This document shows positions 1-6,573 of a stretch of DNA of 7,778 nucleotides, one piece after another; within the stretch, counting starts at the first letter, position 1, and every line of letters begins with the position of its first letter. The notes beneath the pieces are model-generated. The model made no database searches and had not been told where the DNA came from. It was given only the letters and a program-made list of their open reading frames with translations. The position numbers and the translations under genes are program-made. This stretch comes from Dehalococcoidales bacterium (GTDB lineage: Bacteria; Chloroflexota; Dehalococcoidia; Dehalococcoidales; UBA5627), in the NCBI GenBank assembly GCA_012719115.1, contig JAAYAZ010000142.1, forward strand, positions 1 to 7,778, written 5' to 3'.

Positions 1-265
1 CGAAAAAGTAGAAAAACCTAAGAAGAAGAAAGAAAGTAAAACCACAGAAGAGGCATCCGAAGAAAAAACGGAAAAACCGGTAAAGAAAGAAGCTGTGGCT
101 AAAGATACTGCCGAGAAACCTGCTAAGAAGAAAGAGGCTGAAGTATCTGAAGAGGCTACCAAGAAACCGGCAAAGAAAAAGAAAGAGGCTGAAGCAGCCG
201 AAGAAACCGGCGAAAAGCCGGTAAAGACAAGAGCCAAGAAAAAGGATGCAAGTGACGAGGCTTAG
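1..265 (+). CDS. rpsC: 30S ribosomal protein S3, C-terminal tail only (5' end outside window)
   Basis: The frame read from base 2 gives 87 residues and ends in TAG at 263-265. None of the conserved S3 body (KH domain, S3 C-terminal domain) is in the window, so the identity comes from position: rpsC directly precedes rplP in S10 operons, and long Lys-rich S3 tails are known in some lineages. The visible part is low complexity: about 27 Lys, 20 Glu and 14 Ala of 87, net charge near +5, and no Ile, Leu, Met, aromatic, His, Asn, Gln or Cys. It holds five imperfect units centred on Lys-Pro at visible residues 5, 25, 39, 55 and 72. E. coli S3 is 233 residues and has no comparable extension. S3 lies at the mRNA entry side of the 30S head; a disordered basic/acidic tail there could touch RNA, which is inference. 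A different Lys-rich protein inserted before rplP cannot be excluded without the upstream sequence. Confidence 0.8.
   Translation, partial: EKVEKPKKKKESKTTEEASEEKTEKPVKKEAVAKDTAEKPAKKKEAEVSEEATKKPAKKKKEAEAAEETGEKPVKTRAKKKDASDEA
14..253 (+). repeat. Imperfect in-frame repeats in the S3 tail (KPxKKK-EAE-type units)
   Basis: Five degenerate units of about 14-20 codons start with a Lys-Pro pair at nucleotides 14, 74, 116, 164 and 215. Each has a Lys cluster after the Pro, then Glu/Ala/Ser/Thr. Units three and four are closest (KPAKKKEAEVSEEA versus KPAKKKKEAEAAEE) and share the perfect 16-nt direct repeat AAGAAAGAGGCTGAAG at 128-143 and 179-194. Those copies lie 51 nt apart, exactly 17 codons, so they are in the same frame. 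This suggests growth of the tail by in-frame tandem duplication or slippage followed by drift. Confidence 0.7.
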
Positions 266-296
266 CCTCCGATTTTGATAGTTAGAGGGGAGACCA

Positions 297-761
297 ATGT
301 TACAACCAAAACGGGTAAAATACCGAAAAAGTCATAAAGGACACCGTCGCGGCAAGGCTAATGCCGGGGCGACAATAGCATTTGGAGATTTTGCACTACA
401 GACAGTCGAGCCGGCGTGGATAACTGCCAGACAGATTGAAGCCGCCAGGCGTGCCATGGTCCGGTTTATTCGTCGTGGCGGCAAGGTATGGATAAGGATT
501 TTCCCGGACCATCCCGTTACTGCGAAACCGGCTGAAACCAGGCAGGGAGGCGGTAAGGGTTCACCCGACCATTGGGTAGCTATAGTAAAGCCCGGTAGAA
601 TATTATTCGAGCTTGGCGGTGTTCCGCAAGATATAGCCAAGGAAGCGATGCGTCTTGCGGCACATAAACTGCCTATTCAAACCAAGTTTTTGGTTAAAGA
701 CACCGGGGCTGAAGTTGCCGGAGGCTCGGAACAAAAGGAGTTAGATCAAGTTGAAAGTTAA
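297..761 (+). CDS. rplP: 50S ribosomal protein L16
   Basis: The product is 154 residues and carries L16 hallmarks throughout: [15 protein letters not shown] at the N-terminus, [12 protein letters not shown] (43-54), [13 protein letters not shown] (61-73), KPAETR (77-82), WVAIVKPGR (about 92-100) and [11 protein letters not shown] near 121-131. L16 binds 23S rRNA below the central protuberance and helps organise the A-site region for tRNA accommodation. The arginine that aligns with the E. coli position hydroxylated by RoxA (Arg81) is present as Arg82, but the usual following Met-Gly-x-Gly is Gln-Gly-Gly-Gly here. The protein is about 18 residues longer than E. coli L16, with an acidic C-terminus (roughly 136-154) similar in kind to the tail of Bacillus L16. 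That tail's codons contain the Shine-Dalgarno and start of rpmC. The ATG has a good site, GAGGGGAG at 285-292. It follows rpsC by 31 nt. Confidence 0.97.
   Translation: MLQPKRVKYRKSHKGHRRGKANAGATIAFGDFALQTVEPAWITARQIEAARRAMVRFIRRGGKVWIRIFPDHPVTAKPAETRQGGGKGSPDHWVAIVKPGRILFELGGVPQDIAKEAMRLAAHKLPIQTKFLVKDTGAEVAGGSEQKELDQVES
735..753 (+). promoter_or_regulatory. Ribosome binding site and TTG start of rpmC inside rplP
   Basis: AAGGAG at 735-740 is followed by a 10-nt spacer and TTG at 751. The L29 frame has no other Met codon, and the L29 N-terminus aligns from this TTG, so the unusual start is well supported. The start lies 11 nt upstream of the end of rplP, so a ribosome finishing L16 would be on top of it, which favours translational coupling. 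Confidence 0.8.
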
Positions 762-948
762 AGAATTACGAGCTCTCGGGGACGAGGAATTAAAAAAGAA
801 GCTGGATGATGCCTATAAAGAGTTCTTTAACCTGCGTTTTCAGGCTGCCACCAAGCAGTTGAAGAATCATCGCGAGCCACCCAGGGCTAAAAAAGAGATC
901 GCTCTGTTGAAAACAATTATACGTGAAAGAGAACTGGGGATAAGGTAG
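751..948 (+). CDS. rpmC: 50S ribosomal protein L29
   Basis: The product is 65 residues, normal for L29 (E. coli 63), and predicted almost entirely alpha-helical. It shows the family pattern [14 protein letters not shown] at 1-14, [15 protein letters not shown] at 25-39 and [15 protein letters not shown] at 47-61. L29 sits at the peptide exit tunnel rim beside L23, near where SRP and trigger factor dock. The segment between the two helices is HREPPR (40-45) rather than the commoner form with NPxRI/HRI; the Pro pair is slightly unusual but lies in the turn. Translation starts at TTG, overlapping rplP by 11 nt, and the stop lies 9 nt before rpsQ. Confidence 0.95.
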   Translation: MKVKELRALGDEELKKKLDDAYKEFFNLRFQAATKQLKNHREPPRAKKEIALLKTIIRERELGIR

Positions 949-957
949 GAAAGAGCT

Positions 958-1239
958 ATGGAAACTAATAAAAAAGTCAGAATCGGCCATGTTGTAGGCG
1001 TTAAGATGGATAAGACGGCGGTTGTTGCAATCGAAACACTAAAGCGGCACCCGTTATACGGTAAGACACTAAAGAAAGTTGTTAAGTATAAGGCTCACGA
1101 CGAAACCAATACATGCAAACTTGGCGATAAAGTAAAGATAATCGAGACACGCCCTCTTTCCAAGGATAAGAGATGGAGAGTGTCGGAAATAATAAGCAGA
1201 AAAGAAGTGGCTGAGGTTAAACCTCAAGAAATAATCTAA
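958..1239 (+). CDS. rpsQ: 30S ribosomal protein S17
   Basis: The product is 93 residues; E. coli S17 is 84, and the extra length is a C-terminal stretch, [14 protein letters not shown] (80-93). The OB-fold core is clear: [17 protein letters not shown] (10-26), RHPLYGK (30-36) and the S17 family signature [13 protein letters not shown] (56-68), followed by [12 protein letters not shown]17 is a primary binder of the 5' domain of 16S rRNA and is needed early in 30S assembly. The ATG has an AGGA-type Shine-Dalgarno at about 947-950 that overlaps the rpmC stop, with a 9-nt gap to rpmC and 15 nt to rplN. Confidence 0.97.
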   Translation: METNKKVRIGHVVGVKMDKTAVVAIETLKRHPLYGKTLKKVVKYKAHDETNTCKLGDKVKIIETRPLSKDKRWRVSEIISRKEVAEVKPQEII

Positions 1240-1254
1240 AAGGGATATACTCAG

Positions 1255-1623
1255 ATGATTCAAACCTATACCAGACTTAAAGTTGCAGATAATACCGGTG
1301 CCAGACAATTGATGTGCATCAATGTGCCGGGCGGTACGGGAAGGAAGTATGCTGTAGTTGGCGATGTAATCGTTGCGGCGGTAAAAAAGTCCATTCCCGA
1401 AGCCCAGGTGAAATCGGGGGAGGTTGTAAAGGCGGTTATTGTACGCTGTGCATGTCCTTACAGGCGCCCGGATGGTTCATATATAAAATTTGATGAAAAT
1501 GCGGCAGTTATACTTGCTGATGAAAGTAATCCCAAAGGGACCAGAATCTTTGGCCCGGTTGCCCGGGAACTGAGAGATAAGAATTTTACCAAGATTATCT
1601 CGCTGGCACCAGAGGTATTGTAG
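1255..1623 (+). CDS. rplN: 50S ribosomal protein L14
   Basis: The product is 122 residues, the canonical length. It starts [17 protein letters not shown] and ends [13 protein letters not shown]...[12 protein letters not shown], both strongly diagnostic. L14 binds 23S rRNA at the subunit interface, contacts 16S helix 14 in bridge B8, and is the binding platform for the silencing factor RsfS. An unusual detail is Cys65-Ala-Cys67-Pro just before the conserved [14 protein letters not shown] segment, where E. coli has Thr-Lys-Lys-Gly. The start ATG has AAAGGGA at 1239-1245 with about 10 nt spacing. Gaps are 15 nt to rpsQ and 16 nt to rplX. Confidence 0.98.
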   Translation: MIQTYTRLKVADNTGARQLMCINVPGGTGRKYAVVGDVIVAAVKKSIPEAQVKSGEVVKAVIVRCACPYRRPDGSYIKFDENAAVILADESNPKGTRIFGPVARELRDKNFTKIISLAPEVL

Positions 1624-1639
1624 GGAGTTATTAGTAGAA

Positions 1640-1951
1640 ATGAATATCAGGAAAAATGATACTGTTCTGGTGATTGCCGGAAAAGACAGGGGAAAGAAGG
1701 GAAAGGTCAGATTTGTCTTTCCCAAGAAAAATCGTATTCTTGTAGAAGGAATAAACTTTATAAAAAGGCATGCCCGTCCGACCGGTCAGGCAAGACAAGC
1801 CGGCATTATCGAACGGGAAGAGTCCATCAATATTTCAAATGTGATGCTGCTTTGCGGGAAATGTCATAACCCGGTACGCATTGGTTATAAAGAGCTGGAG
1901 GATGGCAAGAAGGTACGTTATTGTAAATCTTGCCAGGAGGTGATTGATTAA
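1640..1951 (+). CDS. rplX: 50S ribosomal protein L24, four-cysteine (zinc ribbon) form
   Basis: The product is 103 residues. The KOW motif covers about residues 2-30 (KNDTVLVIAGKDRGKKGKV), followed by the conserved INFIKRHARPT segment. The C-terminal half contains two CxxC pairs, Cys72/Cys75 and Cys95/Cys98, flanking IGYKELEDGKKVRY, which match the zinc-binding form of L24; E. coli and other C-minus forms have lost these residues. L24 initiates 50S assembly by binding the 5' domain of 23S rRNA and sits near the exit tunnel. The Shine-Dalgarno AGGGAG at 1622-1627 overlaps the rplN stop at a slightly long 12-nt spacing. The stop TAA is immediately followed by the ATG of rplE. Confidence 0.97.
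   Translation: MNIRKNDTVLVIAGKDRGKKGKVRFVFPKKNRILVEGINFIKRHARPTGQARQAGIIEREESINISNVMLLCGKCHNPVRIGYKELEDGKKVRYCKSCQEVID
1935..1944 (+). promoter_or_regulatory. Near-perfect Shine-Dalgarno of rplE
   Basis: AGGAGGTGAT is a ten-base match to the usual complement of the 16S rRNA 3' end and lies 11 nt (counted from the last G of AGGAGG) before the rplE ATG. It is the strongest ribosome binding site in the window and lies entirely inside the end of rplX, whose Gln-Glu-Val codons supply it. In E. coli the S8 repressor acts at the equivalent rplX-rplE junction; I do not recognise an S8 target structure here. Confidence 0.8.
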
Positions 1952-2500
1952 ATGGCGGTTTTGAAAGAGAAATATAAGAATGAGGTTGTTCCCGGATTAA
2001 TGGAACGATACGGATATGCCAATGTTTTGCGTGTACCGCGTCTTGAAAAGGTAGTTATTAACATCGGTATGGGTGAAGCTATCACCAATGCCAAAGCGAT
2101 GGAAGCTGCCGAAAGAGATCTGGTAGCTATCTGTGGACAGCACCCGGTGATTACCCGTTCCAAGAGGTCTATTGCTGCTTTTAAACTAAGGGCAGGGATG
2201 CCTATAGGCTTAAAGGTAACGCTGCGCGGTGAAAGGATGTACGACTTCCTTGATAAACTTATGAATGTTGTACTGCCGCGTATCAGGGAATTCAACGGTG
2301 TGCCGCGCTACGGTTTCGACGGTTTTGGTAATTATACACTCGGATTTAAAGAACAGACTTATTTCCCGGAGATCAGTTTTGAAGCTGTAGATAAATTAAG
2401 GGGTTTGGAAATTACGATTGTTACCAAAGCCAGGACAGATGAAGAAGGGCGGCAGCTTTTGGAAACGCTCGGAATGCCTTTTACGAAAGAGGAAGAATAA
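1952..2500 (+). CDS. rplE: 50S ribosomal protein L5
   Basis: The product is 182 residues (E. coli 179). The N-terminus [21 protein letters not shown] is typical, and the L5 signature region spans about 57-73 ([17 protein letters not shown]). The conserved loop [14 protein letters not shown] and the strand YFPEIS follow at 122-142. L5 binds 5S rRNA with L18 in the central protuberance and forms the intersubunit bridge to S13; the loop around residues 70-85 can contact P-site tRNA. The ATG directly abuts the rplX stop and the TAA directly abuts the rpsN start, giving two zero-gap junctions in a row. The acidic Lys-Glu-Glu-Glu end encodes the rpsN ribosome binding site. Confidence 0.98.
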   Translation: MAVLKEKYKNEVVPGLMERYGYANVLRVPRLEKVVINIGMGEAITNAKAMEAAERDLVAICGQHPVITRSKRSIAAFKLRAGMPIGLKVTLRGERMYDFLDKLMNVVLPRIREFNGVPRYGFDGFGNYTLGFKEQTYFPEISFEAVDKLRGLEITIVTKARTDEEGRQLLETLGMPFTKEEE

Positions 2501-2686
2501 GTGGCAAAGAAATCAAAAATAGCAAAATCACAACGCGCTCCCAAGTTCGAGGTACAGGAACACCATCGCTGTCGTTTGTGCGGCAGGCCGCGCGCATATA
2601 TCAGAATGTTTGGTGTATGCCGCATATGCTTTAGAAAATTAGCCCTGGCCGGACAGATTCCGGGAGTAAAAAAAGCCAGCTGGTAG
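2501..2686 (+). CDS. rpsN: 30S ribosomal protein S14, type Z (zinc-binding)
   Basis: The product is 61 residues, the size of the short zinc form rather than the ~100-residue C-minus form of E. coli. Zinc ligands are Cys24, Cys27, Cys40 and Cys43 in the arrangement CxxC-x12-CxxC. The C-terminus [21 protein letters not shown] is diagnostic. S14 binds 16S rRNA in the head of the 30S subunit, next to S3 and S10. The start is GTG, immediately after the rplE TAA, preceded by AGAGGA at 2488-2493; the N-terminus [10 protein letters not shown] matches the family from this codon. Some bacteria also carry a zinc-free paralogue elsewhere under Zur control, which this window cannot show. Confidence 0.97.
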   Translation: MAKKSKIAKSQRAPKFEVQEHHRCRLCGRPRAYIRMFGVCRICFRKLALAGQIPGVKKASW

Positions 2687-2723
2687 ACAGACTGGTTAAA
2701 TGTAAAAATAAGGAGTACAGGGG

Positions 2724-3122
2724 ATGGCTGTCACAGATCCAATTGCAGATATGTTAACACGAATACGCAACGCCGGGATGGCGCGGCATGATTCGGTCCC
2801 TATACCATCCTCAAGGATGAAGCTGTATATAACTAAAATCCTCAAACAGGAGGGTTTTATTGCTGATTATGAGGTTGTTGGTGGCCGTACGCAAAGACAG
2901 ATAAAAATAGTCCTGAAATATGCTGAAAAAAACCAGCCGATGATTTCAGGTTTAAAGAGGATAAGTAAGCCCGGTTTGAGGGTTTATGTACAGAATAGTG
3001 AGATTCCTCGTGTTTACGGCGGATTAGGGATTTCCATAATTTCAACATCAAAGGGCGTTATGACAGGCAAAAAAGCATGGCACCAGGGAATTGGCGGCGA
3101 GCTTTTATGCTATGTCTGGTAA
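2724..3122 (+). CDS. rpsH: 30S ribosomal protein S8
   Basis: The product is 132 residues (E. coli 130). The start [13 protein letters not shown] and the C-terminal signature [19 protein letters not shown] (101-119) with GGELLCYVW at the end are typical of S8. S8 binds helix 21 of 16S rRNA in the platform and, in E. coli, represses the spc operon by binding its mRNA; whether that feedback exists here is not visible. The ATG is preceded by AAGGAG at 2710-2715 with 8 nt spacing. It follows the largest intergenic gap in the window (37 nt), which contains no convincing promoter. Confidence 0.98.
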   Translation: MAVTDPIADMLTRIRNAGMARHDSVPIPSSRMKLYITKILKQEGFIADYEVVGGRTQRQIKIVLKYAEKNQPMISGLKRISKPGLRVYVQNSEIPRVYGGLGISIISTSKGVMTGKKAWHQGIGGELLCYVW

Positions 3123-3146
3123 AGAAATCTTGAGGTACAATTATAT

Positions 3147-3701
3147 ATGTCTAGGATAGGAAAAATGCCAATAGCTGTGCCTGCGGGCGTAGCGGTAAAA
3201 ATTGAGAATAATAAGGTTAATGTAACCGGTCCGAAGGGCGCTTTGGAGCGTTGTTTCAATGAGGAAATGACGATTGGAATGGATGAAGGCACTCTTACCG
3301 TCAGCCGTCCGAGTGATGATAGGAAGCATCGTGCCATGCATGGATTGACCAGGACTTTGCTTGACAACATGGTAAAAGGCGTCAGCGACGGTTTTGAAAA
3401 AAATCTGGAAATCGTCGGTGTCGGTTACCGTGCTGAAATGTCGGGGCAAAAGCTGGTTTTACGCATCGGTTTTTCGCATCCTGTTGAATTTGATCTGCCC
3501 GAGGGGATATCCGTTGTGCTGGATGGTCAAACCAAGATAAAAGTACAGGGGATTGATAAAGAGAAGGTCGGACAGTTTGCTGCAGAGGTGCGCAGAGTGC
3601 ATCCGCCGGATCATTACAAGGGTAAAGGTGTCCGATATGCCGGAGAAGTTGTACGTCTTAAGGCCGGTAAGACTGGTAAAGCCGGAGGGGGTAAGAAGTA
3701 G
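3147..3701 (+). CDS. rplF: 50S ribosomal protein L6
   Basis: The product is 184 residues (E. coli 177). The N-terminus [15 protein letters not shown] is canonical. Two tandem L6 folds follow, with GPKGAL (28-33) in the first and the L6 signature [15 protein letters not shown] at 153-167 in the second. L6 binds helix 97 of 23S rRNA near the sarcin-ricin loop and factor-binding centre. A Gly/Lys-rich tail (172-184) extends past the signature. Its GGA-GGG-GGT codons make the Shine-Dalgarno of rplR. The last base of the TAG stop is the first base of the rplR GTG. The gap to rpsH is 24 nt, with TGAGGT at about 3131-3136 as the binding site. Confidence 0.98.
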   Translation: MSRIGKMPIAVPAGVAVKIENNKVNVTGPKGALERCFNEEMTIGMDEGTLTVSRPSDDRKHRAMHGLTRTLLDNMVKGVSDGFEKNLEIVGVGYRAEMSGQKLVLRIGFSHPVEFDLPEGISVVLDGQTKIKVQGIDKEKVGQFAAEVRRVHPPDHYKGKGVRYAGEVVRLKAGKTGKAGGGKK

Positions 3702-4066
3702 TGAGAAAAGATGTAGCTAGAGCTGGACGTTATAAAAGGCATGCCAGAGTTCGTGCAAAAATAAGCGGGACTGCCGAGAGGCCGCGTCTGTGTGTATATC
3801 GCAGCCTGGTGCATATTTATGCGCAGGTTATCGATGATACTAAGGGGTGCACGCTTGTGTCGGCTTCGACGGTCGACCCTGAAATCGTTAAGGATACGGA
3901 CGGAAAGAAAAAATCAGATCAGGCTGAAATGGTCGGTCTTTTAGTAGCCAAGCGGGCTTTGGAAGCCGGAATAACACAGGTAGTGTTTGACCGTGGCGGA
4001 TACAAATATCACGGCAGAGTTAAAACTCTGGCTGATGGAGCTCGTAAGGGCGGAATAAAATTCTAA
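3701..4066 (+). CDS. rplR: 50S ribosomal protein L18
   Basis: The product is 121 residues (E. coli 117). The basic N-terminus [21 protein letters not shown] (10-30) is the 5S rRNA-binding arm; HIYAQVIDD (38-46) and [28 protein letters not shown] at the C-terminus are diagnostic. L18 joins L5 on 5S rRNA to form the central protuberance. The start is GTG in a one-base overlap (TAGTG) with rplF, with GGAGG at 3684-3688 upstream. Thirteen bases downstream there is an internal ATG in another frame, but only the GTG gives the full conserved N-terminus. Confidence 0.97.
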   Translation: MRKDVARAGRYKRHARVRAKISGTAERPRLCVYRSLVHIYAQVIDDTKGCTLVSASTVDPEIVKDTDGKKKSDQAEMVGLLVAKRALEAGITQVVFDRGGYKYHGRVKTLADGARKGGIKF

Positions 4067-4081
4067 GGAAGGGTTATAGCA

Positions 4082-4624
4082 GTGGCCAAGAAGCTTGTAA
4101 TAAAAAATAGAATAGACCCATCGGAAATGGTGTTAAACGATAAACTTATCTACCTTAACAGGGTTTCGAAGGTTGTCAAGGGCGGCAAACGTCTCAGTTT
4201 CAGCGCTCTTGTGGTAGCCGGTGACGGCAAAGGTCATGTAGGTATCGGAACCGGGAAATCAGCTGAAGTTCCCGATGCCATAAACAAAGCCGGCGCTGTT
4301 GCCAAAAAGAGTCTGATAAAGGTTCAACTATCGGGTACTACCATTCCTTATGAAACCGTTGTTAAATTTGGAGCGGCGAAAGTTCTCTTAAAGCCGGCGT
4401 CTCCCGGTACCGGCATTATTGCCGGCGGCAGCGTCAGAGCAGTTGTAGAGGCAGCCGGAATTAAGGATATCCTGACAAAATCTCTGGGGAGCGCCAACAA
4501 AACAAATGTGGCAAAAGCTACTATTTTGGGGCTCAGCCAGTTCAAGGACCCCAAAGTGCAGATTGCCAGACGCAAAGGCATTGTAAGCGATACTGCAGAG
4601 GCGGAGGAGGTTGCGGATGTCTAA
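4082..4624 (+). CDS. rpsE: 30S ribosomal protein S5
   Basis: The product is 180 residues (E. coli 167). It has the spectinomycin-loop region [12 protein letters not shown] (26-37), followed by the S5 signature through [20 protein letters not shown] (40-59) and the C-terminal domain with [19 protein letters not shown] (105-123) and SANKTNV. S5 sits at the mRNA entry tunnel with S3 and S4 and affects decoding fidelity. The spectinomycin loop looks wild type. The start is GTG with AAGGAAGGG at 4065-4073, 8 nt upstream. The acidic tail EAEEVADV supplies the AGGAGG of rpmD, and the two genes overlap by 8 nt. Confidence 0.98.
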   Translation: MAKKLVIKNRIDPSEMVLNDKLIYLNRVSKVVKGGKRLSFSALVVAGDGKGHVGIGTGKSAEVPDAINKAGAVAKKSLIKVQLSGTTIPYETVVKFGAAKVLLKPASPGTGIIAGGSVRAVVEAAGIKDILTKSLGSANKTNVAKATILGLSQFKDPKVQIARRKGIVSDTAEAEEVADV

Positions 4625-4799
4625 GTTACGCATTACACTGGTTAAAAGCGGTATCGGTTATGCCGAAGACCAAAAGAGGACTTTAACCGCACTGGGTTTT
4701 AAACGATTGAATCAGAGTGTTGTGCTGGAAGATTCATATGCCATCAGGGGAATGATTCAGAAAGTAAGGCATCTGGTTAAAGTGGAGGAAGCAAACTAG
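4617..4799 (+). CDS. rpmD: 50S ribosomal protein L30
   Basis: The product is 60 residues from the ATG at 4617 (E. coli 59). [20 protein letters not shown] is the family N-terminus, followed by [16 protein letters not shown] (21-36) and the end [21 protein letters not shown] at 4611 in the same frame would add two residues (Met-Arg), but the ATG is preferred: AGGAGG at 4605-4610 lies 6 nt upstream, and family members start at this Met. L30 is a small 50S protein that contacts 23S domains II and V. It overlaps rpsE by 8 nt and shares one base with rplO. L30 is absent from some phyla, so its presence is a mild taxonomic marker. Confidence 0.96.
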   Translation: MSKLRITLVKSGIGYAEDQKRTLTALGFKRLNQSVVLEDSYAIRGMIQKVRHLVKVEEAN

Positions 4800-5254
4800 T
4801 GAGGCAGGAATTATTATCACCGGCAACGGGTTCCAAAAAAGATCGTAAGCGTGTCGGCCGTGGAAACGGCAGCGGGCATGGTACATATTCCGGCAGGGGT
4901 TGCAAAGGACAGAAATCGCGCGCCGGAAACAATAAGGTAAGGCCGGGTTTTGAAGGCGGGCAGTTGCCTTTAATCAAACGCCTGCCGCGCAAACGCGGAT
5001 TTACCAACATTTTTAAAACTGAATATGAAGTAGTCAACTTGAGCAGTCTCAATGGTTTTGAGGCCGGCAGCGAGATTACAGCGGATAAATTAGTTGAGGC
5101 GGGTATTATAAAAAACACCAAAAAGCCGCTAAAAATACTTTCACGCGGGGATTTAAATCAATCCTTAAACGTCAAAGCCGATAAGTTTTCGGCGGCTGCC
5201 AAAGCTAAAATAGAAGCGGCAGGCGGTACGGTGACAGAGGTGGCTAATGGCTAA
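4799..5254 (+). CDS. rplO: 50S ribosomal protein L15
   Basis: The product is 151 residues (E. coli 144). The long basic N-terminal extension carries [20 protein letters not shown] then [12 protein letters not shown] (32-43) and [18 protein letters not shown] (51-68); the globular C-terminal domain ends [17 protein letters not shown]15 threads into 23S rRNA late in 50S assembly. Cys35 replaces the His of the E. coli GRGHKGQ motif; this [16 protein letters not shown] version is, from memory, common in Chloroflexota and some other phyla. The start is GTG in a TAGTG overlap with rpmD, preceded by GGAGG at 4784-4788. It overlaps secY by 8 nt. Confidence 0.97.
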   Translation: MRQELLSPATGSKKDRKRVGRGNGSGHGTYSGRGCKGQKSRAGNNKVRPGFEGGQLPLIKRLPRKRGFTNIFKTEYEVVNLSSLNGFEAGSEITADKLVEAGIIKNTKKPLKILSRGDLNQSLNVKADKFSAAAKAKIEAAGGTVTEVANG

Positions 5255-6551
5255 GCCCAGGCTTCTGCAGGCAGCTATTGATGCCTTCAGACTGCCCGAT
5301 TTGAGGCGGCGTCTTCTGGTTACATTCGGAATACTGGTTGTATTCCGATTGATAGCGCATGTCCCTCTTCCCGGAGTAGATTCTGCCGCCCTGGCGGCTT
5401 TGTTTGAAAATAACTCTCTTTTGGGAATGATGGACCTCTTCAGCGGCGGGGCAATGCAGAATTTCAGTGTTGCCGCTATGGGCGTTTATCCTTATATCAC
5501 GGCTTCAATTATTATGACGGTAATGACGCCGGTTATTCCCAAATTACAGGCTATATCCCAGGAAGGTGAGGCCGGTAAAAGTAAAATAAACAATATCACA
5601 CACTGGTTGACGATTCCGCTTGCCGGGCTGGCAGGTTACGGGCAACTGGTTGTTTTGCAGAATGCCGGTGCGGTGGCACAGGCTGATGTACTGTTAACCG
5701 TTTCCATGATTATTACCATGATAGCCGGAACGATGTTCCTGGTATGGCTGGGTGAGCAAATCACCGAGTATGGTATCGGCAACGGAATTTCGATTATCAT
5801 CTTCGCCGGTATTGTTGCCGGGTTGCCTGAGATGGTCGGGGATTCATTTTTAGCTGCACAACAGGGGCAGCTGGCCGGGTTGTTGACCTTCTTCGTGGTA
5901 GGTTTGGCAACGACAGTATTGATAGTAATCTTTACAGAAGCTCACAGGCGTATCCCGGTTCAGTATGCCAAGAGCGTATTTAAGAGCGGGCGTATGTACC
6001 GTCAGTCCGGTTCCAGCCATATACCCTTGAGGGTTAATACCGCAGGTATGATACCTTTGATATTTGCTATGGCTTTGGTAATGTTCCCCGGTATTATAGG
6101 GAGCTATTTTCAGGATGTGGAAGCACAGAACTTCTGGTACTGGGTGGTACAGATATTCAGCGCCGATACGGCTTTGCCGTTAGGAATTATATACTGGGCG
6201 TTTTACTTTGTGCTGGTGTTCGCTTTTGCGTTCTTTTATACTATGGTTATATTCCAGCAGCAGGACCTTCCGGGTGTTCTTCAAAGGCAAGGGGGGTTTG
6301 TGCCTGGTATCAGGCCGGGAAAGCAAACGGCTACCTATCTTACGGGTGTGATTGAACGCATCACGTGGGGTGGGGCACTATTTTTGGCTGTTGTAGCAAT
6401 AATGCCTTTCATTGTAAGTATGGTAAGCGGTGTCAGCAATATGGTGCTTTCCAGCTTCGGATTACTGATTGTTGTCGGTGTTGTGCTGGATACCATGAAG
6501 CAGATGGAAGCTCAGCTTTCAATGAGACGTTACGAAGGCTTTATAAAATAA
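5247..6551 (+). CDS. secY: Protein translocase subunit SecY
   Basis: The product is 434 residues, the usual SecY length, with about ten hydrophobic segments: roughly 22-41, 72-95, 117-138, 148-168, 176-194, 211-230, 264-286, 311-335, 372-393 and 396-415. SecY is the channel of the SecYEG complex in the inner membrane. Seen motifs are [13 protein letters not shown] (33-45) in the first segment, the plug/second-segment region [22 protein letters not shown] (63-84), the cytoplasmic C4 to C5 motif RRIPVQYAK (234-242), [13 protein letters not shown] (349-361) with the functionally essential Arg356, and the C-terminal [21 protein letters not shown] (414-434). Cytoplasmic loop 336-348 reads [13 protein letters not shown], departing from the common Asn-Pro...Ala-Glu-Asn consensus. 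The ATG overlaps rplO by 8 nt with GAGGTG at 5237-5242; adk follows after 22 nt. Confidence 0.98.
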   Translation: MAKPRLLQAAIDAFRLPDLRRRLLVTFGILVVFRLIAHVPLPGVDSAALAALFENNSLLGMMDLFSGGAMQNFSVAAMGVYPYITASIIMTVMTPVIPKLQAISQEGEAGKSKINNITHWLTIPLAGLAGYGQLVVLQNAGAVAQADVLLTVSMIITMIAGTMFLVWLGEQITEYGIGNGISIIIFAGIVAGLPEMVGDSFLAAQQGQLAGLLTFFVVGLATTVLIVIFTEAHRRIPVQYAKSVFKSGRMYRQSGSSHIPLRVNTAGMIPLIFAMALVMFPGIIGSYFQDVEAQNFWYWVVQIFSADTALPLGIIYWAFYFVLVFAFAFFYTMVIFQQQDLPGVLQRQGGFVPGIRPGKQTATYLTGVIERITWGGALFLAVVAIMPFIVSMVSGVSNMVLSSFGLLIVVGVVLDTMKQMEAQLSMRRYEGFIK

Positions 6552-6573
6552 CACAAGCACCAGGGAGAATAAA

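Noticed and set aside
1948..2295. Minus-strand reading frame of 115 codons opposite rplE, and similar ones opposite rpsC-rplP, rplF, rpsE and rplO
   Set aside because: All are antisense to conserved ribosomal protein genes and encode low-complexity Ser/Pro/Leu-rich sequence with no family resemblance.
2700..2705. ATG-TAA minimal start-stop ORF before rpsH
   Set aside because: There is no ribosome binding site in front of it and such pairs arise often by chance in A/T-rich spacers.
2684..2712. Possible promoter in the rpsN-rpsH gap (TAGACA and TAAAAA)
   Set aside because: The -10-like element matches TATAAT at only four of six positions, the spacer is about 13 nt, and transcription would start in the rpsH Shine-Dalgarno.
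4410..4425. Inverted repeat CCGGC-ATTATT-GCCGG in rpsE
   Set aside because: It falls in the glycine-rich conserved segment of S5 and follows from Ala/Gly codon use; the stem is only five to six pairs and has no T-run.
4611..4616. TTG at 4611 as the start of rpmD
   Set aside because: The AGGAGG ends at 4610, leaving no spacer. The ATG at 4617 has correct spacing and matches the L30 N-terminus.
6549..6573. Terminator or promoter between secY and adk
   Set aside because: The 22-nt gap contains only the adk Shine-Dalgarno; there is no stem-loop with a T-run and no -35/-10 pair.
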